Shown piece after piece: positions 16,715-26,591 of a stretch of 35,724 nucleotides of DNA. The stretch's first letter is position 1; each line of letters starts with the position of its first letter. The DNA is taken from assembly GCA_902801755.1 (NCBI GenBank), contig CADCJM010000057.1, forward strand, positions 1 through 35,724. Reading direction: 5' to 3'. The DNA is from Oscillospiraceae bacterium (GTDB lineage: Bacteria > Bacillota > Clostridia > Saccharofermentanales > Saccharofermentanaceae). Below the pieces are notes generated by a model. It saw only the letters and a program-made list of their open reading frames with translations. It was not told the DNA's origin and searched no databases. A program made the position numbers and the translations under genes.

Positions 16715-16749
16715 CTTGTAGCCTGCTTTCTGCCGACGCCTAATACCTC
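16681..16749 (-). other. carB frame break: probable out-of-frame deletion before the MGS domain
   Basis: The carB frame ends in junk at 16681, while the MGS-dapF frame opens after a TGA at about 16750, so both frames are open across this stretch. Good CarB sequence ends at GEVLGVG and resumes in the -1 phase at [12 protein letters not shown], with the join near 16732/16733. Compared with other CarB proteins (E. coli has TFAEAFAKAQ at this point), about ten residues are missing. This fits a deletion of 3n+1 bases better than ribosomal slippage, for which no standard slippery heptamer is present. Confidence 0.75.
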
Positions 16750-19479
16750 ACCTGTAGACTTCATCTCAGGTCCTAACTGTGTATCTACGTCAGTGAGCTT
16801 TTCGAATGAGAACACAGGAACCTTGACTGCCGTATAAGGTGACTGTCTGTAGAATCCTGTGCCGTAGTCCATATCGGCAAGAGGTGTTCCGAGGCTTACT
16901 TCGATGGCAACATCCACCATCGGGATGCCTGTAACCTTACTCATGTAAGGAACAGTTCTTGATGCTCTCGGGTTGACCTCGATAACATAGATCCTGTTGT
17001 CCTTTACGATGTACTGGATATTTACGATACCTGTTGACTTAAGGCCGTCACAGAGCGCGATCGTTGTATCTGCGAGTTTCTTGTACATATCGTCGTAGAT
17101 ATGCTTTGCAGGATACATGGCGATGGAGTCACCTGAGTGGATTCCGGCACGCTCGACATGTTCCATAAGACCCGGAATAAGGACATCCTTGCCGTCGTAG
17201 ATCGCATCTACTTCGATCTCCTTGCCCTGGATGTACTTGTCAATGAGGACAGGATTCTCAATGCCCTGGGCGAGGATGATCCTCATGTACTCGTTTACAT
17301 CTTCGTCGTTGAAGGCGATGATCATGTTCTGGCCGCCAAGAACGTAGGAAGGTCTTAAGAGCACAGGATATTCAAGTGTGTTTGCAGCCTTGAGAGCTTC
17401 CTCAAGCGTGAGTACTGAGAAGCCCTTAGGTCTTGCGATTCCGAGGCGCTCGAGAAGTGCGTCGAATCTCTCACGGTCTTCTGCCATGTCGATTGAGTCA
17501 GCAGATGTGCCGATGATGTTGACGTTGTTCTCGGATAATGTTTTCGTGAGCTTGATAGCTGTCTGGCCGCCGAATGCAACGACTACGCCAAACGGCTTTT
17601 CCTGATGAACGATGTTCATTACGTCTTCAGGTGTCAAAGGCTCGAAATAAAGTCTGTCGCCTGTATCGAAGTCTGTTGATACGGTCTCCGGGTTGTTGTT
17701 TACGATAACTACCCTGTAGCCTAATTCGCGGAGCGCGTGTACGCAGTGAACTGCAGCATAGTCGAACTCGATTCCCTGGCCGATACGGATCGGGCCAGAA
17801 CCGAATACGATTACTGTCTGCTTGTCCTTGTCGCCTGCCTTCTCAAAATCAGCTTCATTCTCGCCGCCCTCTTCAGGTCTGTTGAATGTAGCGTAGAAGT
17901 AAGGTGTGTGCGCTTCGAACTCGCCTGCGCATGTATCAACCATCTTGAATGTAGGCTTGAGTTCATATGTAACGGGCTTTCCTGTGATCCTTGCGATCGC
18001 CTTGTCAGTAAAGCCGAGCTTTTTGGCCTTTACGTATTCATCGAAAGAGATGTCCCTTCCGGAGATCGCCTTTTCGAATTCGACAAGGTTCCTGATCTTT
18101 GCAAGGAACCACATATCGATCTTCGTCTCTTTATTGATCTCTTCGATCTGAACGCCTCTTCTGATCGCTTCGGCAACATAGAAGAGTCTCTCATCCGTAG
18201 GTGTTACGCAGCGCTCCATAAGGTCTTCGTCTGCGACTTCCTCCATCTTCTTTAAGTGGAGTGTATCTGCAGAGATCTCTGCACCTCTTACCGCCTTCAT
18301 GAGGGCACTCTCGAAGGAATCTGAGATCGCCATGACTTCGCCTGTTGCCTTCATCTGTGTGCCGAGATTTCTCTTGGCATATACGAACTTGTCAAAAGGC
18401 CACTTCGGATACTTTACCGCAACGTAGTCCAGTGCAGGCTCGAAAGCCGCATATGTATGGCCGGTTACCGCATTTACGATCTCGTGGAGTCTGTAGCCTA
18501 TAGCGATCTTTGTGGCAACCTTTGCGATAGGATAACCTGTAGCCTTTGAAGCAAGTGCAGATGATCTTGATACTCTGGGGTTAACCTCGATTACCGCATA
18601 CTCGAATGAGTTCGGATTGAGCGCGAACTGGCAGTTGCAGCCGCCTTCAACGCCCAAAGCTTCGATGATGTTAAGCGATGCGGTCCTGAGCATCTGATAC
18701 TCTTTATCAGAGAGAGTAACAGCAGGAGCGATAACTATTGAATCGCCTGTGTGTACGCCGACGGGGTCTAAGTTCTCCATCGAGCAGACCGTGATAACGT
18801 TGCCGTCCTTATCTCTTATAACTTCGAACTCGATCTCTTTCCAGCCTGCGATGCCACGCTCAACAAGTATCTGTGTAATAGGAGACAGGGCAAGACCGTT
18901 TCTTGCGATCTCATGGAGTTCATCCCTGTCCTTAGCGATACCACCGCCTGTTCCGCCTAATGTGAAGGCAGGTCTTACAATGACGGGGTACCCGATCTCT
19001 TCAGCAAAATCCATAGCATCCTCAACTGTCGTTACGACCTTTGAAGGGATGCAGGGCTGGCCGATCGCTTCCATCGTATCCTTGAACATCTGACGGTCTT
19101 CAGCCTTGTCGATACACTCGGGCGAAGAGCCTAAGAGCTTAACTCCGTGGGATTCAAGGAAGCCTTCCTTGGCAAGCTGCATGCAGAGTGTGAGTGCAGT
19201 CTGTCCGCCAAGACCTGAAAGGATCGAGTCAGGCTTTTCTGTCTCGATTATTCTCTTTACTGTTGTAAGTGTAAGGGGTTCGATGTAGATCTTGTCTGCC
19301 ATCGACTTGTCGGTCATGATGGTGGCCGGGTTGGAATTGAGGAGTACGATCTCGATGCCGTCTTCTCTTAATGCGCGGCAGGCCTGTGTGCCTGCATAGT
19401 CGAACTCAGCTGCCTGTCCGATTACGATCGGGCCGGATCCGATAACAAGGACTTTACGTATAGTTTTATCAAGCGGCAT
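16681..19479 (-). CDS. carB: Carbamoyl-phosphate synthase large subunit, truncated by a frame break
   Basis: 932 residues against about 1,070 in the family. The large subunit makes carbamoyl phosphate from ammonia (delivered by CarA), bicarbonate and two ATP, for pyrimidines and arginine. Both ATP-grasp halves are present. The first starts [22 protein letters not shown] and the second [42 protein letters not shown] and [20 protein letters not shown]-like segments close each. Authentic sequence stops at residue 918; the last 14 residues are out of frame. The allosteric MGS domain follows in another phase, fused to DapF. The start has GGAGGAG upstream and lies one base after the carA stop. Confidence 0.93.
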   Translation of the reverse strand: MPLDKTIRKVLVIGSGPIVIGQAAEFDYAGTQACRALREDGIEIVLLNSNPATIMTDKSMADKIYIEPLTLTTVKRIIETEKPDSILSGLGGQTALTLCMQLAKEGFLESHGVKLLGSSPECIDKAEDRQMFKDTMEAIGQPCIPSKVVTTVEDAMDFAEEIGYPVIVRPAFTLGGTGGGIAKDRDELHEIARNGLALSPITQILVERGIAGWKEIEFEVIRDKDGNVITVCSMENLDPVGVHTGDSIVIAPAVTLSDKEYQMLRTASLNIIEALGVEGGCNCQFALNPNSFEYAVIEVNPRVSRSSALASKATGYPIAKVATKIAIGYRLHEIVNAVTGHTYAAFEPALDYVAVKYPKWPFDKFVYAKRNLGTQMKATGEVMAISDSFESALMKAVRGAEISADTLHLKKMEEVADEDLMERCVTPTDERLFYVAEAIRRGVQIEEINKETKIDMWFLAKIRNLVEFEKAISGRDISFDEYVKAKKLGFTDKAIARITGKPVTYELKPTFKMVDTCAGEFEAHTPYFYATFNRPEEGGENEADFEKAGDKDKQTVIVFGSGPIRIGQGIEFDYAAVHCVHALRELGYRVVIVNNNPETVSTDFDTGDRLYFEPLTPEDVMNIVHQEKPFGVVVAFGGQTAIKLTKTLSENNVNIIGTSADSIDMAEDRERFDALLERLGIARPKGFSVLTLEEALKAANTLEYPVLLRPSYVLGGQNMIIAFNDEDVNEYMRIILAQGIENPVLIDKYIQGKEIEVDAIYDGKDVLIPGLMEHVERAGIHSGDSIAMYPAKHIYDDMYKKLADTTIALCDGLKSTGIVNIQYIVKDNRIYVIEVNPRASRTVPYMSKVTGIPMVDVAIEVSLGTPLADMDYGTGFYRQSPYTAVKVPVFSFEKLTDVDTQLGPEMKSTGEVLGVGRKQATRCTSAAAYSSR

Positions 19480-19480
19480 A

Positions 19481-20560
19481 TTATTTCTCCTCCCTGTTTT
19501 CCATCATGCTTATAAAGTTATCGAAAAGGAATTCCGTATCCTTAGGGCCACCGCATGCTTCAGGGTGGAACTGTACAGAATAAGCGGGCTTATCAAGATA
19601 CTTGATTCCTTCGTTTGTTCCGTCGTTAACGTTGACGAAATATTCTTTCGCGATATTGGTATCGATCGAATTGCTCTCGACCTGATATCCGTGGTTCTGT
19701 GATGTGATGTAGACTCTTCCCGTCTCAAGGTTCTTAACAGGGTGGTTAGCACCTCTGTGGCCGTACTTGAGCTTGGATGTCTTGAAACCGTGAGCAAGTG
19801 CCAGGATCTGGTGGCCCAGGCAGATGCCCATGATCGGAATTCCTGAATCCTTCAAGACCTTCATGGTCTCGATAGCTTTGATGTTGTCCTCAGGATCTCC
19901 CGGGCCGTTTGAAAGGAAGATTCCGTCAGGTGCGATCTCCATTACCTTTGCCGCATCAGTATCTGCGGGAAGGAGATGAACTTCACATGCTCTTTTCGCG
20001 AGCTCTCTTGCGATATTGTTCTTGATGCCGAAGTCGAACATAGCAACCTTGAACTTAACTTCGCCCTCAGGTGATACGACTTTCTCTTCGGGAGTTGTTA
20101 CCTCTTCAACGGGGTCCTTGATCTTATATGCCTTGATCTCATCTAAAGAGAACTCATCAGGACGGTCGCAGATTGCACCATTCATCGTACCCGATTCTCT
20201 CAGGCACTTTGTAAGCGCTCTTGTGTCGATGCCCTTAAGTCCCGGGATGCCCTGCTCCTTGAGGAATGTATCAAGATCTGTCTCACATCTGAAGTTTGAA
20301 GGAAGGTCGCAGACTTCTCTTACGATATAGCCTGAGACATTTATTTTCGAGCTCTCCATATCGGGAGTGATTATTCCGTAGTTGCCTATCAGGGGGAACG
20401 TCTGGACTACTGCCTGTCCCTTATAGCTCGGGTCTGTCAGTGTCTCAAGATAAGCTGTCATTGCCGTAGTAAATACTATCTCGGAAATGACACTGCCTGA
20501 AGCTCCCATCGCTTCGCCTTCGTAAACGTTGCCGTTCTCCAATACAAGATAACGTTTCAT
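19481..20560 (-). CDS. carA: Carbamoyl-phosphate synthase small (glutamine amidotransferase) subunit
   Basis: A 359-residue cytoplasmic subunit that hydrolyses glutamine and channels ammonia to CarB. The N-terminal CarA domain begins [17 protein letters not shown], with [17 protein letters not shown]. The C-terminal class I amidotransferase domain carries [23 protein letters not shown], the nucleophile cysteine in [13 protein letters not shown], and the His/Glu pair in [17 protein letters not shown] lies nine bases upstream of the ATG. carB starts two bases after it. Only 62 bases separate it from thrC, and these are mostly an intrinsic terminator, with no convincing separate promoter. Confidence 0.96.
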   Translation of the reverse strand: MKRYLVLENGNVYEGEAMGASGSVISEIVFTTAMTAYLETLTDPSYKGQAVVQTFPLIGNYGIITPDMESSKINVSGYIVREVCDLPSNFRCETDLDTFLKEQGIPGLKGIDTRALTKCLRESGTMNGAICDRPDEFSLDEIKAYKIKDPVEEVTTPEEKVVSPEGEVKFKVAMFDFGIKNNIARELAKRACEVHLLPADTDAAKVMEIAPDGIFLSNGPGDPEDNIKAIETMKVLKDSGIPIMGICLGHQILALAHGFKTSKLKYGHRGANHPVKNLETGRVYITSQNHGYQVESNSIDTNIAKEYFVNVNDGTNEGIKYLDKPAYSVQFHPEACGGPKDTEFLFDNFISMMENREEK

Positions 20561-20578
20561 TTCATCATGCCCCCTTTT

Positions 20579-20612
20579 ATAAAAAAGGCTTTTCCGTTGA
20601 GAGAAAAGCCTT
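20579..20612 (-). terminator. Intrinsic terminator or attenuator between thrC and carA
   Basis: On the minus strand a 10-bp stem (AAGGCTTTTC with GAAAAGCCTT) and an 8-base loop are followed by TTTTTTAT. It begins 10 bases after the thrC stop and ends 18 bases before the carA ATG. Since no promoter fits in the remaining space, it may act as an attenuator for carAB rather than a simple end of the thrC transcript. Confidence 0.85.
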
Positions 20613-20622
20613 AGAAATCAAA

Positions 20623-22128
20623 TCATCCAAGAAGGATCTTGCGCACCATGCTCATCATCTGTTCCTTCTCGATAACATCCTTATGCCTTATTTCAAGAGA
20701 TGGTAATTCTGAAATAGACTGAGGAATCTCAAGTCCGCTCTCTTCGGCAAGTTCGGCAATGATATCCGGTATCGGCTTGTTGTCGGAATATCCGGCTCCT
20801 CTCAATGCGTCCATAACTGCCGGTGCGAACTTGAACGGAGATGCCGTGGATGCGAATACCGTCTTGCTCTCATCACCTGATCTTGTGTGATATCTTCCGT
20901 AGATGTTAAAACCTACTGCCGTGTGAGGATCGATAACGTGATCCGTGCGGTCATATACTTCAAGAATGGTCTTGGATACGCCTGTCTCATCTGCAAAGCC
21001 GCCAACAAAGAGTCTCTGCAGAGACTTCAGAGTGTCTTTATCGACACTGTACTTGCCCTTCTCGAAAAGGTCATTCATCCATTCAGTTACCTTCTTGTAA
21101 TCCATGTCCGTGATCTCGAAAAGAAGTCTCTCGAGATTTGAAGAGATAAGGATATCCATAGAAGGTGATGTCGTCTTATAGAACTCTCTGTTGCGGTCGT
21201 ATATGCCGCTTGAGAAGAAGTCACAGAGGACCTTGTTGCGGTTGGAAGCACAGATAAGCTTTCTTACCGGAATGCCCATCTGCTTTGCAAACCATGCAGC
21301 AAGGATATTACCGAAGTTGCCCGTGGGAACTACGATATTGAAAGACTCTGTAAGATCCATCTTTCCTTTTCTGATAAGTTCAACATAAGAATAAACATAG
21401 TAAGCGATCTGGGGCGCAAGTCTTCCCCAGTTAATGGAGTTTGCAGATGAGAGCATAACGTCATGCTCATCAAGGGTAATGGCAAATTCCATGTCACCGA
21501 AGATCCTCTTAACGCCTGTCTGGGCATCATCAAAGCAACCGTTAACAGCGATTACATGTGTATTGGATCCGCCTGTCGTTGTCATCTGAAGCTTCTGTGC
21601 TTCGGAAACGCCGCCTGTCGGATAGAATACGATGATCTCTGTTCCGGGAAGATCCTTAAAGCCCTCAAGTGCAGCCTTACCCGTGTCACCCGAAGTAGCT
21701 GTAAGGATGCAGATCTTCTTATTTGTGCCGGTCTTCTTCGCAGAAGCGGTCATAAGATGAGGCAGGAGCTGGAGTGCAACATCCTTGAATGCGCACGTAG
21801 GTCCGTGCCAGAGCTCTAAGATATATTCCCTGTCGTTATATTCGTTCATCTGAACGAGAGGAACGGGGTTCTCGCCCCACTTCTCTTCAGCGTAAGCCTG
21901 TCTTGTGTATTCGAGGAGTTCAGCTTCCGTAAAATCAGTAAGGAACTTTGAAAGAACAAATGCAGACAGTTCATAGAACTGCATCGTCTGCATTCTCTCC
22001 AGGTCTTCCTGTGTAAGCTGAGGAATAGTCTCAGGCACAAAAAGACCGCCGTCCGGAGCGATGCCCCTTATGATAGCTTCGCTTGAAGAAAACTTTCCTT
22101 CATATCCTCTTGTGCTTATATAGTTCAT
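20623..22128 (-). CDS. thrC: Threonine synthase
   Basis: A 501-residue PLP enzyme that converts O-phosphohomoserine to threonine. The N-terminus (MNYISTRGYEGKFSSSEAI, then APDGGLFVPETIP) is typical of the longer, E. coli-like class of threonine synthases. The PLP lysine is in HGPTCAFKDVALQLLPHL, with TATSGDTGKAALEGF and VPTGNFGNILAAWFAKQMG downstream. AAGGAG lies upstream of the ATG. The start overlaps the stop of the preceding membrane-protein gene by ATGA. It is the last gene before the terminator that separates the dgt-thrC run from carAB-dapF; dapF and thrC both draw on aspartate. Confidence 0.96.
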   Translation of the reverse strand: MNYISTRGYEGKFSSSEAIIRGIAPDGGLFVPETIPQLTQEDLERMQTMQFYELSAFVLSKFLTDFTEAELLEYTRQAYAEEKWGENPVPLVQMNEYNDREYILELWHGPTCAFKDVALQLLPHLMTASAKKTGTNKKICILTATSGDTGKAALEGFKDLPGTEIIVFYPTGGVSEAQKLQMTTTGGSNTHVIAVNGCFDDAQTGVKRIFGDMEFAITLDEHDVMLSSANSINWGRLAPQIAYYVYSYVELIRKGKMDLTESFNIVVPTGNFGNILAAWFAKQMGIPVRKLICASNRNKVLCDFFSSGIYDRNREFYKTTSPSMDILISSNLERLLFEITDMDYKKVTEWMNDLFEKGKYSVDKDTLKSLQRLFVGGFADETGVSKTILEVYDRTDHVIDPHTAVGFNIYGRYHTRSGDESKTVFASTASPFKFAPAVMDALRGAGYSDNKPIPDIIAELAEESGLEIPQSISELPSLEIRHKDVIEKEQMMSMVRKILLG

Positions 22129-23111
22129 GTCTGTGCTCCTTGAGACGCCGTAGTAGTTCCTGCAGTATATGCTGTCAACTCAGTTGATGTAGTCGTTTCA
22201 GAAGTGGTCGTCTCTGATTCGCTCTGTGAACTGCCTTCAACACCGATCATGTGCTTTGCGGTATCGGAAGGCATATTCGCGGTACTGTACGTTCCGAAGC
22301 TTGATTCATATGCACTAGCAAGAGCTGAAACCTCAGGGTCGAATCTGTTGCGATAGAACTCTCTGTGGAGGTATTCGAGCTTGTCCTGTGCATTTCCTCC
22401 TGCTTCGATCTGTTTTACCAGAGGAATAATACCAAAGATGATGAGAAGCGTCACTAGTAACATTGACAGAATTACAACGCCAACGACGACTAAACTTTTC
22501 ATCCTCTCTCTAGGAGATTTTATATCCTCAATATCTATTGAATCATCGGGGAGCTCGTCAGCGACTCCGCCCGAACGCATCATGATATCTCTTCTCTCTT
22601 TGGAAGATGCCATTTGAGGCGGTTCGGAAGTCTTCTGGGCCTTTGTAAGGATAGGCGCCTGGAAGTTGGCCCTTGCGGCAGGAGAAGTTCCTGAAGCCAT
22701 CTGGGCATTCTTAAGCTTTCCGGCTATATCTGCAGGCGGAAGATCCGGCGGAGGGTTCTTGATATCCTCTCTGACCATCCTCAGTGCTTCCTGTGCGATC
22801 GTAAGATACTGCTCTGTTCCGAGCACGCCCTGAATAGCAAAAACAAGGCTGCCTTCAGCTCTCTTGAACTGTCCCTCTCTTGCAAGGCAAAGTCCGAATA
22901 TCAAGGCAGGATCTCCCCACTTCTGATACTGTGAGATCAAAGGCTTTAAGAATATCTGTGCAACGTCAGTGCCTTCGCCCTGGCTGTTCTGCAATGCTCT
23001 GTTGTACTGGCGTACGATACGGGCCTTCTCTTCGTTGCTCACATCGAAAAGAATGAGACTCGACTCATTAATCGGCTGTATTAACATACATAAGCTCAGA
23101 TAGTCGTGCAT
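22125..23111 (-). CDS. Unrecognised single-pass membrane protein with a Ser/Thr-rich tail
   Basis: I do not recognise a family. The 328 residues divide into a helical N-terminal region (about 25-115, possibly TPR-like, e.g. FGLCLAREGQFKRAEGSLVFAI), a Pro/Ala-rich linker (118-170), an acidic patch (DDSIDIEDI, 189-197), one transmembrane segment (about 206-231), and an outer part that ends in about 40 residues dominated by S, T and E. The likely topology is N-terminus inside, C-terminus outside. It overlaps the folC 3' end by 16 bases. The ATG at 23111 has AAGGA four bases upstream; an internal ATG at 23087 is also possible. A structural or scaffold role is conceivable but unsupported. Confidence 0.72.
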   Translation of the reverse strand: MHDYLSLCMLIQPINESSLILFDVSNEEKARIVRQYNRALQNSQGEGTDVAQIFLKPLISQYQKWGDPALIFGLCLAREGQFKRAEGSLVFAIQGVLGTEQYLTIAQEALRMVREDIKNPPPDLPPADIAGKLKNAQMASGTSPAARANFQAPILTKAQKTSEPPQMASSKERRDIMMRSGGVADELPDDSIDIEDIKSPRERMKSLVVVGVVILSMLLVTLLIIFGIIPLVKQIEAGGNAQDKLEYLHREFYRNRFDPEVSALASAYESSFGTYSTANMPSDTAKHMIGVEGSSQSESETTTSETTTSTELTAYTAGTTTASQGAQT

Positions 23112-24487
23112 TCAATCAATCCTTTCAAAGTGGCTCTGATCTGACCCGCAAGATAAAGCGATCCGGTGGCAAGAATTACCATGCCGTCGCTAAGCGATTT
23201 TGAGTATGCGAGCTTCGTTCCTTCGCAGGCATCGGGGCATACCTCCAAATCGTCGCTGATATTATACACATTATTTATTTTATGTGCGAGAACATCAGCC
23301 GGTTCGCTTCTGGGGTTATCGGGCGTTACCGTAACCGCACTCTTTATGTTGATCCCGCAGGTCTTATAAGCATCAAGTATACCCTCAACATCCTTATCTG
23401 CCATAACTCCCATAAGAAGTCTTACAGGTTTGCCTCTAAGTGATCCACCGAGCATCTCGTTCATAGTGGCGCCAAGGCTTAATGCACCCTGCGGATTGTG
23501 GCCGCCGTCGATAATGATCACGGGCTTAGTGCTCAAAAGCTCAGCCCTGCACTTCCATCTTGCAAGAGCGATGCCTTCCTTTATGGCATCTTCAGGAATT
23601 CCGCACTTTCTGCAGGCTTCAATGGCAGTAACTGCATTTCCTATCTGATGCCTGCCGTTGAGATATGTCGAAAATACCGTGCCGTCATAAGTGAATTCCA
23701 TCCTGCCGTCTTCTGTAAACACAGCGCTGTCATAGGCAGCCTTGCTTCCGGCAAATGATATGCCGATCTTCTTTTCAGAGGCTTTCTCAAGAAGGACCGA
23801 TCTTACATCAGGCTTCATCTCTTCAGGAAGGATCATAAGGTCAGGATCGAAGCATACCGCAGGCGAACCTTCCTTGAAGATCCCTGCCTTCTCACCTGTT
23901 ATCTCTTTTATCGTGCTGCCAAGAACTCCCGTGTGGTCAAGACCCATAGCGGTTATTACCGTTACAAGGGGGTCCTTGATTATGTTCGTCGAATCAAGCC
24001 TTCCGCCAAGACCTACCTCAAGCACTGCAACGTCGATCTTCTTCTCGGCAAAATAGAGAAAACTGATCGCAGTGATGAGTTCGAACTCCGTAGGCTCATC
24101 GCACAAGCCCTTGCTGACCATCTTTTCGCGGGCTGCCTTTACCTGGTCTGAGAACTTTGAAAGGCTCGCAGGATCGATCTCTCCGTAGGAATCGTCTTTC
24201 ACAAAACTGAGAAGGCCTTCTTTGCCGTCAATGATCCTTATACGCTCCGAAAATCTCTCAAGATAAGGCGAAGTAAAGACACCCACAGTCTTTCCCGATG
24301 CTGCCATTACCGATGAGATAAATGTGGCAACAGAGCCCTTGCCGTTAGTGCCGGCTATATGGACAGACTTAAAACTATCCTGGGGGTTGCCCAGAAGATC
24401 CATGAGTGTGGTGATACGTTCAAGTCCGGGTTTGATGCCGAATTTCAATGCTCCTGTTAAAAGCTCCGGCACCTTGGAATCAGGCAT
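23096..24487 (-). CDS. folC: Folylpolyglutamate synthase / dihydrofolate synthase
   Basis: A 463-residue Mur-ligase-family enzyme that adds glutamate to folates (and in many bacteria to dihydropteroate). The ATP loop is HIAGTNGKGSVATFISS, followed by FTSPYLERFSERIRI, VLEVGLGGRLDSTNI and the folate-type GLDHTGVLGSTIKEITGEKAGI. The C-terminal Mur ligase domain includes IIDGGHNPQGA. The frame is open 17 codons upstream, but ATG at 24487 is chosen for its GGAAGGAAG ribosome binding site and the PELL start. It overlaps the gtrA stop by 8 bases and the downstream membrane-protein gene by 16. Confidence 0.94.
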   Translation of the reverse strand: MPDSKVPELLTGALKFGIKPGLERITTLMDLLGNPQDSFKSVHIAGTNGKGSVATFISSVMAASGKTVGVFTSPYLERFSERIRIIDGKEGLLSFVKDDSYGEIDPASLSKFSDQVKAAREKMVSKGLCDEPTEFELITAISFLYFAEKKIDVAVLEVGLGGRLDSTNIIKDPLVTVITAMGLDHTGVLGSTIKEITGEKAGIFKEGSPAVCFDPDLMILPEEMKPDVRSVLLEKASEKKIGISFAGSKAAYDSAVFTEDGRMEFTYDGTVFSTYLNGRHQIGNAVTAIEACRKCGIPEDAIKEGIALARWKCRAELLSTKPVIIIDGGHNPQGALSLGATMNEMLGGSLRGKPVRLLMGVMADKDVEGILDAYKTCGINIKSAVTVTPDNPRSEPADVLAHKINNVYNISDDLEVCPDACEGTKLAYSKSLSDGMVILATGSLYLAGQIRATLKGLIECTTI

Positions 24488-25094
24488 CGGCGGCTTCCTT
24501 CCCGGAAGAAGCTTCTGCGGTCTTCTTATCTTCCGCATTGTAATCCACCATGTCCTTCTTCTTGAAGACCATGACCTTGCTCATTACATAATTGGCGATC
24601 ATGATAAATACCGAATTGATGAGCTTGCAGAGATATTCATATGTGAATGCGAATGACCATGCGAAGATCTGCCAGACTGCCATGGGGGTGTTGATCGGAA
24701 GACCCGTAATGGATACGCAGGCCCAGATCATGAGTGAATATAAGCCGATCTCAAGCACGAGGAAAGATAATACTCTCGCACCTGCAAAAGTTAAGAGCTC
24801 TCTTAAGACGCTTCCCTTTGACCTGAATACCGTGACCCTGTTTAAGAAATATGCTACAAGGACTGCAATGATCCAGCATACTATCTGGTTAATGATAAAT
24901 TTAAGGGAGACCTCTTTGCCGAAGAGATCTACCATCATATCGGCTTTTACGAGCTTATCGAAAGCTACGTAGCAGATCCAGTTAACGGCTGTGGTAAGGC
25001 ATCCGCTGACAAGATACATAAAAAGCTTACGTATCTTTTCCTGCTTCTCAGTAAGGCCTTCACCGCCGACGATAATCGTCTTAATAATTCCCAT
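24480..25094 (-). CDS. GtrA family membrane protein
   Basis: A 204-residue protein with four hydrophobic segments in the GtrA arrangement (LFMYLVSGCLTTAVNWICYV at the first, then IINQIVCWIIAVLVAYFLNRVTVF). A polar, Lys/Glu/Ala-rich tail of about 30 residues ends the protein. GtrA-like proteins are thought to move lipid-linked sugars across the membrane for surface polysaccharide glycosylation, or to associate with such enzymes. No glycosyltransferase is present here. Adjacent genes encode a cohesin/cadherin-like surface protein and a cell-wall glucosaminidase, consistent with an envelope role. It starts six bases after the preceding stop. Confidence 0.88.
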   Translation of the reverse strand: MGIIKTIIVGGEGLTEKQEKIRKLFMYLVSGCLTTAVNWICYVAFDKLVKADMMVDLFGKEVSLKFIINQIVCWIIAVLVAYFLNRVTVFRSKGSVLRELLTFAGARVLSFLVLEIGLYSLMIWACVSITGLPINTPMAVWQIFAWSFAFTYEYLCKLINSVFIMIANYVMSKVMVFKKKDMVDYNAEDKKTAEASSGKEAADA

Positions 25095-25100
25095 TTTCCA

Positions 25101-26591
25101 TTACACCCTTTTCGGTCTCGGATTAGTCCTGTCAGAGACCATTCTCCTTATGATATATACAGAGATGGTTACAATGACCGCTTCAATAATAGCAATAACG
25201 AGAAAAACGTCAAATAAATAAGAGTACAAAAGCTCGGCTTTTTTGTCCGCAAATCTGTATCTGCTGACGGAACCGGTGGTCTTGTCAAGGTAGAAGAAAT
25301 CACCGCGGCCGTCTTCTTCGATCAGGTAAAAGATAAAATCCCCGTCGCCGTTCTCATAGCCTTGAAGGATCATATTTCCGGCATCAAATACAGCCGGCTT
25401 GAAATCATCAGGTATCACAACATCTGCCGGAACCTCAGCCAGCCTGAGGATGGAAGACTCCTTAATGACAATACTGCCGGGCTCATACTTGATGACTTTT
25501 TTAGTGCCGCTGTTATAAAAATACAGGCTCGATTCATTTCCGTCATAGAGGAAAAGGATTACGCTCGATACGCCGTCCTTGACGAATACCGGAACGCTGT
25601 AGCCGTTTATGGTCTTCATGGTCGGATAGAACCCGTCAGGAACTTTAGCATCTTCAGGCGGATCTAAGAATGTGTATGTTTTGCCTTCAAGATCCACAAG
25701 CGAGGAATTCTCCGGAATATTACTCTCTCGTCGTACAACATGCACGACGTAATGCATCTGATTAATACCGTTTTGCGCCGTAACGTCTATAGTGACGAGA
25801 TTCTCGCCTGTATTAAGATGCTGGTTTCCGCCGATCTCGACAGCAGCCCAGAGATTGCTTGCCAGAACGCTTACCTGAAGATCAGTAACAGATCTCTCGA
25901 CAGAGCAGGTATATTCGGTAATATTCGGATTGAAATCAGGCGAGATATTCGTTCCTCTTATCTTAAGGGAAGCGATCGTAGCATCAGATGAAAGACCTGA
26001 TCTTCTTACAGGAACTGTCAGTCCGCTTCCTACCCTTGCTGTGATCTTTTTGTCCGGTGATTTGAACTCACCTATGGACTTGAATGTGAATCTGACTTCT
26101 CCTGAGACATCGGTTGCAAGCCTGAATGCGGCAGAAAATAAAACCACCTGTTCATCTGAATAAAACGATACAGTAGCATCTTCATCGCCGCTGCCGTCAT
26201 TTGCGACATTCATATTCTGATTCTGGTCCATGCCTTTGAAAACTACATCGTCACCTTTTCTGGAACCGTTGATATAGTAGCTGCCGACGGTCTCTTTGCC
26301 CTGGTCAAAGGATACGTATTCAGCTTTATCGAGATCGTAACTTATCTCTATCGGTCCGAATTCGGTAACACCCGGCATCTTGCTTGCAATGACATCAACG
26401 ATTACGAGATCTCCCGGACCTACAAAGGTCTGGTTGGTCGTAGCAGAAATAACTATCTCCGTATCGGCATTTACCTCAACAGGATTAAGGTTCGCAAGAC
26501 AGAATACGGAAACAAAAACAAGCGCAAAGACCGCTGATGCAGCCTTTGCAATTATCATTCCTGTTTTTCTGTCGGACTTAAACTTAATCAA
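25101..26591 (-). CDS. Surface protein with cohesin-like and cadherin-like domains and a C-terminal membrane anchor
   Basis: 496 residues. An N-terminal signal or anchor (IIAKAASAVFALVFVSVFCL) leads to a beta-rich region of about 150 residues that resembles a cohesin fold (VGPGDLVIVDVIASKMPG, FGPIEISYDLDKAEYVSF, ending in ARVGSGLTVPV). A cadherin-like beta-sandwich repeat follows (SSDATIASLKIRGTNISPDF, VTIDVTAQNGINQMHYVVHV), then a YD-type beta region, and a transmembrane helix near the C-terminus (LFDVFLVIAIIEAVIVTISV) with a basic tail. No dockerin partner is in the window. The start is TTG at 26591, overlapping the stop of the glucosaminidase gene (TTGA) with GGGAG upstream. The two genes are translationally coupled, so they probably act together at the cell surface. 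Confidence 0.8.
   Translation of the reverse strand: MIKFKSDRKTGMIIAKAASAVFALVFVSVFCLANLNPVEVNADTEIVISATTNQTFVGPGDLVIVDVIASKMPGVTEFGPIEISYDLDKAEYVSFDQGKETVGSYYINGSRKGDDVVFKGMDQNQNMNVANDGSGDEDATVSFYSDEQVVLFSAAFRLATDVSGEVRFTFKSIGEFKSPDKKITARVGSGLTVPVRRSGLSSDATIASLKIRGTNISPDFNPNITEYTCSVERSVTDLQVSVLASNLWAAVEIGGNQHLNTGENLVTIDVTAQNGINQMHYVVHVVRRESNIPENSSLVDLEGKTYTFLDPPEDAKVPDGFYPTMKTINGYSVPVFVKDGVSSVILFLYDGNESSLYFYNSGTKKVIKYEPGSIVIKESSILRLAEVPADVVIPDDFKPAVFDAGNMILQGYENGDGDFIFYLIEEDGRGDFFYLDKTTGSVSRYRFADKKAELLYSYLFDVFLVIAIIEAVIVTISVYIIRRMVSDRTNPRPKRV

Noticed and set aside
16681..16749. Programmed -1 ribosomal frameshifting in carB
   Set aside because: The phase change is -1, but the overlap has no X_XXY_YYZ slippery heptamer (only AGA_AAG) and about ten conserved residues are missing, which slippage would not explain.
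17737..18255. Plus-strand 172-codon open frame
   Set aside because: It is the antisense shadow of carB, whose family match is clear.
25101..26591. Cellulosome scaffoldin
   Set aside because: A single cohesin-like domain with a membrane anchor and no dockerin or cellulase nearby is not enough to support a cellulosome.
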